Shown: piece by piece, positions 44,511-52,533 of the stretch | How the letters are laid out: the number at the start of each line of letters is the position of its first letter | How positions within the stretch are numbered: the stretch's first letter is position 1 | Origin: Pseudomonadota bacterium | Lineage (GTDB): Bacteria; Pseudomonadota; Alphaproteobacteria; Caulobacterales; Aquidulcibacteraceae | NCBI GenBank assembly: GCA_020161405.1 | Contig: JAIUOD010000001.1 | Span: 620,001-684,000 of the forward strand | DNA: 64,000 nucleotides | Direction: 5' to 3' | Position numbers and translations under genes: made by a program | The notes under the pieces: model-generated | Databases searched by the model: none | Told to the model about the DNA's origin: nothing | What the model saw: the letters and a program-made list of their open reading frames with translations, nothing else

Positions 44511-45710
44511 ATGATGGCAGGCAATGCCGCAAAAAAAACTAAAGACGAAGAAATAGAATTATCAATTGTTATGCCATGCCTTAATGAGGCGGAAACATTG
44601 GAAATTTGCATTCAAAAATGTCAAAAATTCATAAAAGAAAACAATTTATCGGCCGAAGTTATCATCGCTGATAATGGCTCAACTGACGGGTCTCAAGAGA
44701 TTGCAACCCGTAATGGCGCGCGCGTTATTCCCGTTCCAATTCGTGGCTATGGTGCCGCACTTATTGGTGGTATTGAGGCTGCTAAAGGCAAATATGTTGC
44801 AATGGGCGATGCCGATGATTCATATGATTTTGGATCTTTAATGCCATTCATTGAAAAACTAAGAAATGGCGCAGAGCTTTGCATGGGTAACCGCTTTAAG
44901 GGTGGTATTGAACCGGGCGCAATGCCGCCACTTCATAAATATTTGGGCAATCCTGTTTTAAGTTTCTTGGGCCGTATTTTCTATAATTTGCCAATTGGTG
45001 ATTTCCATTGCGGATTACGCGCCTTTAATCGCCAATCAATATTGGGCTTAAATCTTAATACTACGGGTATGGAATTTGCTTCTGAAATGGTAGTTAAAGC
45101 TGGCCTTAATCACTTAAGAATGGAAGAAGCGCCAACGACCTTGAAAAAAGATGGTCGTTCACGTCCGCCGCATTTGCGTTCTTGGCGCGATGGTTGGCGT
45201 CATTTGAAATTCCTTCTTACCTTTGCGCCTAAATGGCTTTATCTATTCCCTGGGATTTTGCTTTTTGTTTTAGGTGCTATGGGTCTTGTGTGGTTATTGC
45301 CAGGTGATGGGGCAATTGGGCAAATTCGTCTTGGTGTGCATACTTTATTATTCTCATCAGCCTTTATCATTATGGCAACACAAATTTTAAGTTTTGCATT
45401 TTTAGCAAGACTTTTTGGTGTTCGCGAAGAATTTTGGCGCGAAACTCCAACTTTAAAGGCAATACGTGAATTTTTCACTGTTGAGCGCGGCTGTATTATT
45501 GGTGGTCTTTCAATATTAACCGGAATTATTCTTGCAATTGTTGCGGTTATGGATTGGGCTAAATTATCTTATGGGCCGCTTGAAACCGAAAAAATGATGC
45601 GCCTTGCCATTCCTTCGGTTCTATTCTCTTGCCTTGGATTGCAAAGCATTTTCACCGCATTCTTTGCGGGGCTTTTAACGCAGCCCAAACCGCAAAAAAT
45701 TCTACATTAA
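44511..45710 (+). CDS. membrane glycosyltransferase, family 2
   Basis: A 399-residue protein; GGGAG precedes tandem ATG codons. The GT-A domain has LSIVMPCLNEAETLEICIQK near residue 18, IIADNGSTDGS near 52, GYGAALIGGIEAA near 77, then GDADDSYDF (the DXD metal site) near 98 and DFHCGLRAFNR near 163. Four membrane helices follow from about residue 240. It resembles dolichol-phosphate-mannose synthase-like enzymes that load a sugar onto a lipid carrier. No sugar-pathway gene lies nearby. Confidence 0.92.
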   Translation: MMAGNAAKKTKDEEIELSIVMPCLNEAETLEICIQKCQKFIKENNLSAEVIIADNGSTDGSQEIATRNGARVIPVPIRGYGAALIGGIEAAKGKYVAMGDADDSYDFGSLMPFIEKLRNGAELCMGNRFKGGIEPGAMPPLHKYLGNPVLSFLGRIFYNLPIGDFHCGLRAFNRQSILGLNLNTTGMEFASEMVVKAGLNHLRMEEAPTTLKKDGRSRPPHLRSWRDGWRHLKFLLTFAPKWLYLFPGILLFVLGAMGLVWLLPGDGAIGQIRLGVHTLLFSSAFIIMATQILSFAFLARLFGVREEFWRETPTLKAIREFFTVERGCIIGGLSILTGIILAIVAVMDWAKLSYGPLETEKMMRLAIPSVLFSCLGLQSIFTAFFAGLLTQPKPQKILH

Positions 45711-45717
45711 AAAAATT

Positions 45718-45745
45718 AAGCCCCGCAATCCGCGGGGCTTTTTTT
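45718..45745. terminator. bidirectional terminator between glycosyltransferase and leuB
   Basis: AAGCCCCGC and GCGGGGCTT form a 9-bp stem with a 5-nt loop, A run before, T run after. It touches the leuB stop codon. Confidence 0.9.
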
Positions 45746-46811
45746 ATAATTGTTCGATTATTGCATCACCCATTTCTTTGGTGCTTAAATTTCCACCTAA
45801 ATCTTTGGTTCGTGCACCATTTTCAAGCGCTTTTGAAACTGCCGCATATAATTTATCGGCAAGTGCGGCTTCATCTAATGAATATCTTAATGCCATTTCA
45901 AACGATAAAATCGCCGCAATAGGATTTGCCAGAGCTTTCCCCGCAATATCAGGTGCAGAGCCATGAATTGGCTCATAAAGGCCCGCTTCACCCTTTTTAC
46001 CCAATGCCGCAGATGGTAAAAGCCCGATTGAACCCGTAATAGCTGCCGCCAAATCACTTAAAATATCACCAAAGAGATTGTCGGTAAGCAAAACATCAAA
46101 TTGCTTTGGATCGCGCACCAATTGCATTGCCGCATTATCAGCAAGAACATGATCAAGCTGCATATCTGAATAATATTCTTTGTGAATTTTCGTAACAACC
46201 TCACGCCACAAAAGCCCAGAATCCATAACATTTGATTTTTCAAGGCTTGCCACGCGACCTGTGCGTTTTTTTGCAAGTTCAAATGCAACATGGGTTACTC
46301 GTTCAATTTCACCAGTTGAATATATTGCATTGTCATAGCCGATTTTTGAACCATCTTCTAAAATATCAATGCCTTTTGGTTTGCCAAAATATACGCCGCC
46401 GCATAATTCGCGCACAAACATAATATCAAGACCTTCAACCAAATTATGTTTAAGGCTTGAGGCATCCGCCAAAGCAGGAAAACAGATCGCAGGGCGCAAA
46501 TTTGCAAAAACATCCATTGCCTTGCGCAGATTCAACAAACCCGCCTCTGGGCGAATATCGCGCGCTACATTTGCCCATTTAGGGCCGCCGACTGCGCCCA
46601 TAATTACGGCATTAACAGATTTTGCTCTCTCTATTGTTGAGTTTTCGATTGGCACGCCATTGGCATCAATACATGCACCGCCAAAAAGGGCGCTTTCAAC
46701 ATTTAGTTGAAGACCATGTTTTTCTTTTAAAACATCGATAACACGAATTGTTTGTTCAATAACTTCGGGGCCAATTCCATCACCAGGAAGGGTAAGTAAG
46801 GTTTTTGTCAT
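45744..46811 (-). CDS. leuB: 3-isopropylmalate dehydrogenase
   Basis: Oxidises and decarboxylates 3-isopropylmalate in leucine synthesis. ATG 46811 gives MTKTLLTLPGDGIGPEVIEQ as start. Substrate-binding Arg residues are in LLNLRKAMDVFANLRPA near 91, then FVRELCGGVYFGKPKG near 134, and the metal and NAD segments DNLFGDILSDLAAAITGSIG near 241 and PIHGSAPDIAGKALANPIA near 282. 355 residues. leuCD are not adjacent. Confidence 0.96.
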   Translation of the reverse strand: MTKTLLTLPGDGIGPEVIEQTIRVIDVLKEKHGLQLNVESALFGGACIDANGVPIENSTIERAKSVNAVIMGAVGGPKWANVARDIRPEAGLLNLRKAMDVFANLRPAICFPALADASSLKHNLVEGLDIMFVRELCGGVYFGKPKGIDILEDGSKIGYDNAIYSTGEIERVTHVAFELAKKRTGRVASLEKSNVMDSGLLWREVVTKIHKEYYSDMQLDHVLADNAAMQLVRDPKQFDVLLTDNLFGDILSDLAAAITGSIGLLPSAALGKKGEAGLYEPIHGSAPDIAGKALANPIAAILSFEMALRYSLDEAALADKLYAAVSKALENGARTKDLGGNLSTKEMGDAIIEQL

Positions 46812-46883
46812 TATACTCGCCAATAAATTTTTATCGCAGATATAAGCAGACTATAGTATTGTCAAATAGGTTTTTTGCAGCCT

Positions 46884-47951
46884 TTAGTATATCCTAACTA
46901 ATATTGGTGTCGCGCCAGATAGTGCATGTTGCCCATTAACTCCACTCATTAATACGCCATAATTTTTATTCAAATTATATGCTCTAACCCCGTTATAATC
47001 TGAAAAGTCTTTAAATTTTTCTTTTTTAAAGTTTGCATCTTTATCTATATTGAAAACTCCAAAAGGTGTGAGCGCAATAATTTCTCGATTTTGTGGAAAA
47101 ATTTCATAAAATGGCATTGTGCTATTTTTGTGCCATTCACTTAAATTTTTATCTTCAAACTCAGGTTTGGTTATGAAAAATTTCTTTAATTTTCCATCGC
47201 AATACTCATTAATCTGGCCACTATATAGCATGTGAACCAAACCAATTGAGAATAAAACACATTTTTTATTCCATGGGCTTGTTATTATTGAATTAACAGG
47301 GTCACAGCCTGGGTTAAAATCACCTTCGCAAAGGTCGCCTCCGATTGCACTTATCGATTTAAACTTTCCAGTTTTAAGGTTTATTTCGTATAAAAAACCG
47401 CCCCACTCCCCTCTATTGGCACCTAAATATAAATTGCCATTAGTTATATTGCTTGTTTTTATACCTGAAAAAAATGTTCGCTCAGGAATTGAAATAATGG
47501 GTATTTTCTTATTTTCATGCTCTTTTAAAAAAATTAAATTATGTCTTGTAATTATAATTCTATTCTTTTCTTCGCAATTCGCGGATATATAGAAATCGTC
47601 ACCAATTTGTAATTCTTTGGTTTTTACAAAATTATCATTTTTTAATTCACTTATTTCAACCTTATTTCGCTTTTCACCGATGGCGCTAAAAATTGTTAAA
47701 TTACCTTTATAAAAACAAATATCATTTACTTTGTTGGGAAGGTTTATTTTTTCGGTTGTCTTTTTGACATCTTTAATTAATAAAATTTCGCCATCACTAT
47801 TCAGGGCATATATCATGCCATTTAAAGAATATGATTTTACGAAATTATCGCTTATTTGTGCAGTGGCTTTGTTATTAAGAGATATTACCAAGACTAATGC
47901 AACAAAAACGCATTTAAGAATTTTTACAAATAAAATTCCCAAATTATTCAT
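46884..47951 (-). CDS. secreted protein of unknown function, propeller-like
   Basis: A 355-residue protein with a long signal peptide (MNNLGILFVKILKCVFVALV... to ATAQ). The mature chain shows repeated blocks of about 45 residues that end in a hydrophobic strand (GMIYALNSDGEILLI, ICFYKGNLTIFSAIG, GNLYLGANRGEWGGFLYEIN, GVFNIDKDANF), as in beta-propeller proteins. Cysteines near 212-250 (LCEGDFNPGCDP, EYCDG) may form disulfides. No family recognised. A 45-residue frame ends 3 bp before its ATG, so the two are probably one unit. Confidence 0.75.
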   Translation of the reverse strand: MNNLGILFVKILKCVFVALVLVISLNNKATAQISDNFVKSYSLNGMIYALNSDGEILLIKDVKKTTEKINLPNKVNDICFYKGNLTIFSAIGEKRNKVEISELKNDNFVKTKELQIGDDFYISANCEEKNRIIITRHNLIFLKEHENKKIPIISIPERTFFSGIKTSNITNGNLYLGANRGEWGGFLYEINLKTGKFKSISAIGGDLCEGDFNPGCDPVNSIITSPWNKKCVLFSIGLVHMLYSGQINEYCDGKLKKFFITKPEFEDKNLSEWHKNSTMPFYEIFPQNREIIALTPFGVFNIDKDANFKKEKFKDFSDYNGVRAYNLNKNYGVLMSGVNGQHALSGATPILVRIY

Positions 47952-47954
47952 TGC

Positions 47955-48092
47955 TTAATTTAATTCTTTGTCTCTTAATATTCTAAGAACAGCCCGTTCA
48001 ATCATTAAAGTTGGCGCGTATAGTACACACAAAGGCCCCAAAGCCGATGTGAGACTTACAAAAACTTGATGGAAATCAATTCCAAAAACCAT
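47955..48092 (-). CDS. possible 45-residue hydrophobic microprotein
   Basis: ATG at 48092 with AAGGA about 10 nt upstream encodes MVFGIDFHQVFVSLTSALGP, then LCVLYAPTLMIERAVLRILR and a short tail, with stop TAA at 47955. Residues 10-30 could span a membrane. The stop is 3 bp before the ATG of the secreted propeller-like protein, the spacing of a translation-coupled pair. No homologue known to me. Confidence 0.45.
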   Translation of the reverse strand: MVFGIDFHQVFVSLTSALGPLCVLYAPTLMIERAVLRILRDKELN

Positions 48093-48237
48093 TGGTGCGC
48101 CATCCTTAAAATGAGAAATTAACTATTTGTAAAGAATTATTAAGCAAATCGCGCGCCATTTTGCAAGCATTTGATTAAATTATATGTGTATTAACCATTT
48201 TTTTGCAATAAAAACAATGAAAGCAAATAAAAAATAA
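48093..48237. other. AT-rich intergenic stretch
   Basis: No gene seen on either strand. It should contain the promoter of the microprotein and propeller-like gene on the minus strand. I could not pick a convincing -35/-10 pair. Confidence 0.5.
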
Positions 48238-48262
48238 GACCATTTCATTTGTAAAAATGGCC
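48238..48262 (-). terminator. terminator after the small basic protein gene
   Basis: On the minus strand GGCCATTT pairs with AAATGGTC (one G-U pair) around a 9-nt loop, followed by TTATTTTTT. Confidence 0.7.
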
Positions 48263-48314
48263 CAAAAAAAATTAACTTTTGTGCGAAATTACCTTTCGGA
48301 AACGCAATATTAAA

Positions 48315-48530
48315 TTAATGCGCACGACGACGTTCAGAGATTTCAAAATCAATCGCTTTTGAAAGGTCGTATTTGGTAATTAATGGCCCGCCAAGCTCTG
48401 GCGCAGGACGACCAAGGCGACGCGCGACATAACGGCTAAGGCGCGTCTTGCCGCGTATGCCAGTAAGTTTACCCAAATAATTAAGCTGGGCATCGGTTGG
48501 GGGGAATTTTGAATTAACAATGGTTTTCAT
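48315..48530 (-). CDS. small basic protein of unknown function
   Basis: Starts at ATG 48530 (MKTIVNSKFPPTDAQLNYLG), 71 residues; the frame continues 45 nt upstream but without need. The sequence TRLSRYVARRLGRPAPELGG and the tail FEISERRRAH are strongly basic, suggesting nucleic acid or ribosome contact. The PTDAQLNYLGKLTG opening resembles small DUF3072-type proteins, a weak similarity. It has its own terminator and stands alone between fabI and the propeller-like gene. Confidence 0.65.
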   Translation of the reverse strand: MKTIVNSKFPPTDAQLNYLGKLTGIRGKTRLSRYVARRLGRPAPELGGPLITKYDLSKAIDFEISERRRAH

Positions 48531-48668
48531 TCTAAAAACTACTCTCAAGACTAAACATAAGAACAAAATAGGCACAATTAGTTAATTTGTCAAGGTGAAA
48601 TAGTTAATATTTCGAAAATGTAATGAAATGATACGTCCGATAATGGCGCAATTGTGTCAAAATTGTGA

Positions 48669-48700
48669 CAAAAAAAGACCCGCGCATCAAGCGCGGGTCT
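48669..48700 (-). terminator. rho-independent terminator after fabI
   Basis: AGACCCGCGC and GCGCGGGTCT form a 10-bp stem with a 5-nt loop; the minus strand continues with seven or more T. Confidence 0.95.
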
Positions 48701-48724
48701 AAGTCCATTGATTTAATTGAAAAT

Positions 48725-49534
48725 TTATTCGCCACTATTACCCATTTCAGGAACGCCAACAACGTGAAAGCCGGCGTCAACATGGATAACTTCTGCTGTT
48801 GTTGAAGCGCCAATATCGCTTAAAAGCCATAAAGCACAACCTGCGATACCTTCCATACTTGTGTCTTCTTTCATCAAAGACCATTCACGCCCAGTTCCAA
48901 CAAGGTCACGGCCGCCTTTAATTCCTGCAAGTGCAAGCGTACGCATTGGGCCCGCAGAGATTGCATTCACACGAATTCCAGATGGGCCAAGATCGCGGGC
49001 AATATAGCGGGTTGCCGCCTCTAATGCCGCCTTTGCAACGCCCATAACATTATAAGAAGGAATTACACGCTCTGCACCCAAATATGATAAAGTAATCATA
49101 GAGCCGCCTTTATCCATGATTTTTGATGCGCGTTTTGCAACTGCAACCCATGAAAAGGCCGAAATATCCATTGTCCTTAAGAAGTTTTCACGCGTTGTAT
49201 TTTCAACAAAAGAACCTTTAAGTTCGTTTTTATCAGAAAATGCGATTGCGTGAACCAAGAAGTCAATTTTGCCCCATGCCGCTTCGATTTGCGCGAAGGC
49301 TTTGTCCATCGCTTCATCATTTGTGACATCGCATTCGATAATTAATTGACTTCCAACGCTTTCAGCAAGTGGGCGCATACGTTTTTCAAGGGCTTCACCT
49401 TGGTATGTAAAAGCAATTTCGGCGCCTTGTGCCGCTAATTGTTCGGCAATTCCCCATGCAATTGATTTATCATTCGCCACGCCCATAACAATGCCGCGTT
49501 TGCCTGCCATTAGATTTCCACTTGGATATGCCAT
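48725..49534 (-). CDS. fabI: enoyl-[acyl-carrier-protein] reductase (NADH)
   Basis: Last reduction of each fatty acid elongation cycle. Start at ATG 49534 (MAYPSGNLMAGKRGIVMGVA) with AAGGA 8 nt upstream. The atypical SDR nucleotide loop GVANDKSIAWGIA is at residues 18-30, and the catalytic Tyr-x6-Lys is in SYLGAERVIPSYNVMGVAK near 150. RVNAISAGPMRTLALAGI near 190 is the substrate loop. 269 residues, full length. It should be the triclosan target of this cell if no other reductase exists. Confidence 0.97.
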   Translation of the reverse strand: MAYPSGNLMAGKRGIVMGVANDKSIAWGIAEQLAAQGAEIAFTYQGEALEKRMRPLAESVGSQLIIECDVTNDEAMDKAFAQIEAAWGKIDFLVHAIAFSDKNELKGSFVENTTRENFLRTMDISAFSWVAVAKRASKIMDKGGSMITLSYLGAERVIPSYNVMGVAKAALEAATRYIARDLGPSGIRVNAISAGPMRTLALAGIKGGRDLVGTGREWSLMKEDTSMEGIAGCALWLLSDIGASTTAEVIHVDAGFHVVGVPEMGNSGE

Positions 49535-49755
49535 GCCCATTCCTTTTTCAAAATAATGGTTTTCTTTGGCAATTTTGATGGGTTTGGTCAAGGTTTGGTT
49601 ACAATTTATAAGTCATGCCGCACGACCAAAGTCTCGATTGCTGAAAAAATAAAAGGCGCGCACTCTTTAAATTGGCGCATTGCCATTAACATTATCAGCT
49701 TTTCGGACACTGCACTGGCCATGTTCTTTTCGAGATGCACGAAAGGAACATTTTC

Positions 49756-49998
49756 ATGGATTTACAATTTGTATTAGTGGGCGCATTCGTTGGCGCTATT
49801 GTTGCAGTAATTGCAGGCGCGGCTTTTTTAGGTGGCAGGCTTTATGCCAATGCTGCGCTTGGACTTTGGGGGGGAATTGTTGGCGCGGTAATTTCGCTGG
49901 CTATTGGCGCCGGCGGCCTTACACAAGCGTTGGTTTTTTCAAGCATTGGTGCAATTTTGGCGACTTCAAGCATAAAACTACTTAAGCGTTTTAATTAG
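49756..49998 (+). CDS. small glycine-rich membrane protein
   Basis: Start at ATG 49756 behind AAAGGAAC, 80 residues. Nearly the whole chain is hydrophobic: FVLVGAFVGAIVAVIAGAAF, then LGLWGGIVGAVISLAIGAGG, then LVFSSIGAILATSSIKLL, so three membrane helices with glycine zippers. It looks like transglycosylase-associated or YeaQ-type stress membrane proteins, but the match is only in composition. Stands alone between fabI and a DUF4405-type gene. Confidence 0.7.
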   Translation: MDLQFVLVGAFVGAIVAVIAGAAFLGGRLYANAALGLWGGIVGAVISLAIGAGGLTQALVFSSIGAILATSSIKLLKRFN

Positions 49999-50079
49999 CA
50001 GCAAAAACCACAATTAAACAATGGAATTTGGCGCAAGTTACGTTAAATATTATAGCCATATATTTAAACGGAGAATGAT

Positions 50080-50574
50080 ATGAATTTGCGCCAAATTGCT
50101 ACCCCACTTACAATTGGGGGTTTTATATTAATGGCTGTTACTGGCGTTTTGATGTTTTTCCATAAAGAAATTGGGTTTAACAAGCCAGTTCATGAATGGT
50201 TTTCATGGGCTTTCTTAACGGGCGCAGCACTACATATTTATCTAAATTTCGGCACTTTCAAAAAATATTTTCGACCATCAATTGGCCTTGGAATAATTGT
50301 TATTTTGCTTGGGGTTTTAAGCGCATCATTTTTATTGCAAGGCGAGAAAAAGGGTAAAAGCCCAGTTCGCAATTTAATTTCCAAAGTTGAAGATGCGCCA
50401 ATTAGTACGCTTGCAATTCTGACAAAAACCGATTCTGCAACAATTATTAAAAGCCTTAATGACAATGGTTTTAAAGCGCAGAATGAAAATCAATCTTTAA
50501 ATGAAATTGTTGGTAAAAATCGCGAAGCCAAAGAACATGCCTTAGGTGCGATCTTTGGCGGCGGCGATAAATAA
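50080..50574 (+). CDS. membrane protein with DUF4405-like domain
   Basis: A 164-residue protein with three membrane helices in the first 90 residues: TPLTIGGFILMAVTGVLMFF, HEWFSWAFLTGAALHIYLNF and GLGIIVILLGVLSASFLL. His residues at the helix ends (FFHKEIG, VHEWFSW, LHIYLN) are the layout seen in DUF4405, a b-type cytochrome-like fold. A soluble C-terminal tail (residues 95-164) follows with a possible short domain DSATIIKSLNDNGFKAQNEN. Function unknown. Confidence 0.8.
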   Translation: MNLRQIATPLTIGGFILMAVTGVLMFFHKEIGFNKPVHEWFSWAFLTGAALHIYLNFGTFKKYFRPSIGLGIIVILLGVLSASFLLQGEKKGKSPVRNLISKVEDAPISTLAILTKTDSATIIKSLNDNGFKAQNENQSLNEIVGKNREAKEHALGAIFGGGDK

Positions 50575-50623
50575 TAAGCAATATTGCCTATTGGCAAATA
50601 AGGCCAATAGGTTAATGTGTCAT

Positions 50624-51205
50624 ATGCCTTCTTTTGTTTCCATTGATGTTGAAACCGCCAATAATGATGCCGCAAGCATTTGCCAAATCGGCATGGTGCG
50701 TTTTGCAAACGGAAAAATTGTTGAAAAATACAATAAATTAATCAATCCTGATTGTATGTTTTTGCCCATGAATATTTCAATTCATGGGATTGATTCAAAA
50801 AAAGTAAAAAATGCACCGCGATTTTTTGAAATATATGATGAGATAAATTCGTGGTTGTCATCTGGCATAATTACCTCGCATTCTTTTTTTGATAGGAATG
50901 CGATTTTTCGTTCGATTGAACGTGATTTACTTTTGCCGCCTAATCCCATTTGGATTGATGCAACCACAATAATACGCCGTACATGGTCACAATATTCAAA
51001 ACGTGGTTATGGATTATCCAATCTATCGCGAGATTTTGAAATTGAATTTATGCACCATGATGCCTGTGAAGATGCGCGTGTTTCTGGCGAAATTCTATGT
51101 CGCGCAATTATTGATAGCGGCAAAAGCATTGATGATTGGGTGCAAATTTTAAAACCTAAAAAGAAGCAACCAAAAGAATTTGTTGCAAATGTCTATGGCA
51201 TTTAG
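50624..51205 (+). CDS. DnaQ-like 3'-5' exonuclease
   Basis: Start at ATG 50624 (MPSFVSIDVETANNDAASIC); ATG 50615 is also possible. The DEDDh exonuclease motifs are present: SIDVETAN at residues 6-13, GIDSKKVKNAPRFFE near 51, SHSFFDRNAIF near 87, and HHDACEDARVSGEI near 145 with the final His-x4-Asp. It resembles the exonuclease fold of DNA polymerase III epsilon but is a free 193-residue protein of the RNase T / DnaQ group. Target (DNA or RNA) not known. Confidence 0.9.
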   Translation: MPSFVSIDVETANNDAASICQIGMVRFANGKIVEKYNKLINPDCMFLPMNISIHGIDSKKVKNAPRFFEIYDEINSWLSSGIITSHSFFDRNAIFRSIERDLLLPPNPIWIDATTIIRRTWSQYSKRGYGLSNLSRDFEIEFMHHDACEDARVSGEILCRAIIDSGKSIDDWVQILKPKKKQPKEFVANVYGI

Positions 51206-51240
51206 CTTGCAAAAATTATGCAAAGCCTTAATTAAAAATT

Positions 51241-52128
51241 GTGAGCGATATAACAGAACAAAAACCAAAAAGGCTTAGGCTTGTTTCACGCGATGCCGGA
51301 TTTCGCGTAATTCCAATTGGAAAAAGCAAAAATATTTTTGGCGATTTATATGCACGGCTTTTAAGCGGAAGCTGGAAAAGCATTATTTTTATAATTGTGT
51401 GTGTATTTTTTGCCTTAAATCTAATTTTTGCAACGCTTTATTATTTGGATTTAGGCGAAATTGCCAATGCACGCGTTGGGCATTTCAATGATGCCTTTTT
51501 CTTTAGTGTGCAGACTTTGGCAACAATTGGCTATGGCGCAATGTCGCCACAAGGGTTGTGGCCCAATATTCTTGTCACCATCGAATCCATGCTTGGTTTT
51601 GCTTATTATGGCCTTGTAACCGGCCTTATGTTTGCAAAATTTTCAAGCCCGAGTGCACGAATTTTATTTTCCGAAGTTGCAATAATTCGCAATTATCAAG
51701 GCGTGCCCCATCTTATGTTTCGCCTTGTGAATGAGCGTGAAAATAGAATTGTAAATGCCAAAGTTAAGGCAACAATTTTAAAAGTTGAAACCATTAATGA
51801 TGAAACAAGTATGCGCCGCTTCCACGATATTGAATTGGTACGAAGTGAAATGCCATTCTTGCAATTAACATGGCTTGTTTTGCATAAGATTGATGAGAAT
51901 AGCCCATTATTCGGAATGACACCCGAAGATTTAGAAGATAAAGAATCCGAGATTGTAGTATCTATAACAGGCCATGACGAAACTTTTTCGCAAAGCGTTC
52001 ATGCACGAAATTCATATATCGCGGACGAAATAAGATTTAACGAAAAATTCGTCGATATCTTAAATCGCCGCGATGATTATGTTGTTGAAGTTCACTATGA
52101 CAAATTAAGTGAAACAATTCCTGAATAA
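51241..52128 (+). CDS. bacterial inward-rectifier potassium channel (KirBac)
   Basis: Reads from GTG 51241, 295 residues. Two membrane helices (residues 46-68 and 107-133) flank the pore helix and selectivity filter TIGYG at 95-99. The cytoplasmic immunoglobulin-like domain begins at about 150 (VPHLMFRLVNERENRIVNAK) and is typical of Kir channels. A slide helix lies before the first membrane segment (GDLYARLLSGSWKSI). It conducts potassium; gating factors cannot be read. It lies 35 bp after the exonuclease gene. Confidence 0.94.
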   Translation: MSDITEQKPKRLRLVSRDAGFRVIPIGKSKNIFGDLYARLLSGSWKSIIFIIVCVFFALNLIFATLYYLDLGEIANARVGHFNDAFFFSVQTLATIGYGAMSPQGLWPNILVTIESMLGFAYYGLVTGLMFAKFSSPSARILFSEVAIIRNYQGVPHLMFRLVNERENRIVNAKVKATILKVETINDETSMRRFHDIELVRSEMPFLQLTWLVLHKIDENSPLFGMTPEDLEDKESEIVVSITGHDETFSQSVHARNSYIADEIRFNEKFVDILNRRDDYVVEVHYDKLSETIPE

Positions 52129-52130
52129 AT

Positions 52131-52160
52131 TTGAATAATTTCGCGAATCGAACATATAAT
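52131..52160 (+). promoter_or_regulatory. strong promoter for the 35-residue protein gene
   Basis: TTGAAT (52131-52136), an 18-bp spacer, and a perfect TATAAT (52155-52160). Transcription would start near 52167, giving a leader of about 70 nt that contains a small GGGC-TGTC-GCCC hairpin just before the ribosome binding site. Confidence 0.7.
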
Positions 52161-52236
52161 GAACTGATATTTTTATTACGTCCAAATTTGGTACAGCTAT
52201 AGGCTGGGCTGTCGCCCATTTTGAAGGAGTAAAAAA

Positions 52237-52344
52237 ATGTCGAAAAGAGTTATTTATAAAAGTTCAGATACTGGAAGAATTGTAAGCAAGCAATTTGCCG
52301 ACAAAAATCCAAGAACTACTTATAAGTCAACTTTAAAGAAATAG
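52237..52344 (+). CDS. 35-residue basic protein of a widespread small-protein type
   Basis: ATG at 52237 follows the excellent ribosome binding site GAAGGAG. The product MSKRVIYKSSDTGRIVSKQF, then ADKNPRTTYKSTLKK, is strongly basic. I recall many bacteria carrying short proteins with the pattern Y-x-D-S-x-T-G-R-F-V-x-x-x-Y-A-x-x-(H/N)-P-x-T-T, to which this fits well; their function is not known to me. It has its own promoter (52131) and terminator (52357), so it is a stand-alone short transcript. Confidence 0.85.
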   Translation: MSKRVIYKSSDTGRIVSKQFADKNPRTTYKSTLKK

Positions 52345-52356
52345 TCTCTATTTCTT

Positions 52357-52391
52357 GGGTGGCAGTCTGTCGGGGGCGGCCACCCTTTTTA
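52357..52391 (+). terminator. terminator after the 35-residue protein gene
   Basis: GGGTGGC and GCCACCC form a 7-bp stem around a 15-nt loop, followed by six T. Confidence 0.85.
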
Positions 52392-52417
52392 TTTCCTGAA
52401 TCAGTTAAAATAACATT

Positions 52418-52441
52418 AAACTTATCCATGTGGATAAGTTT
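52418..52441. repeat. perfect palindrome carrying a DnaA box
   Basis: AAACTTATCCA and TGGATAAGTTT form an 11-bp inverted repeat with a 2-bp centre. The right half contains TGTGGATAA (52429-52437), the exact complement of the DnaA box TTATCCACA; the left half TTATCCATG is two bases off. It may bind DnaA, or be a terminator stem without a T run. Confidence 0.6.
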
Positions 52442-52457
52442 AATAAATAGTTATGCC

Positions 52458-52491
52458 AAAAATTTGCTCAGGCCGCCCTGAGTAAATTTTT
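52458..52491. terminator. hairpin, possible bidirectional terminator
   Basis: AAAAATTT, one mismatch, CTCAGG pair with CCTGAG, one mismatch, AAATTTTT around a 4-nt loop. A and T runs on either side suit both directions. It lies between the 35-residue protein gene and hslU. Confidence 0.6.
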
Positions 52492-52504
52492 GACCGCTTT
52501 AAAA

Positions 52505-52529
52505 CACCCCAAAATTAAATTTTGGGGTG
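52505..52529 (-). terminator. rho-independent terminator after hslVU
   Basis: CACCCCAAAAT and ATTTTGGGGTG form an 11-bp stem with a 3-nt loop, and the minus strand then reads TTTTAAAG. It begins 4 bp past the hslU stop codon. Confidence 0.85.
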
Positions 52530-52533
52530 AGGT

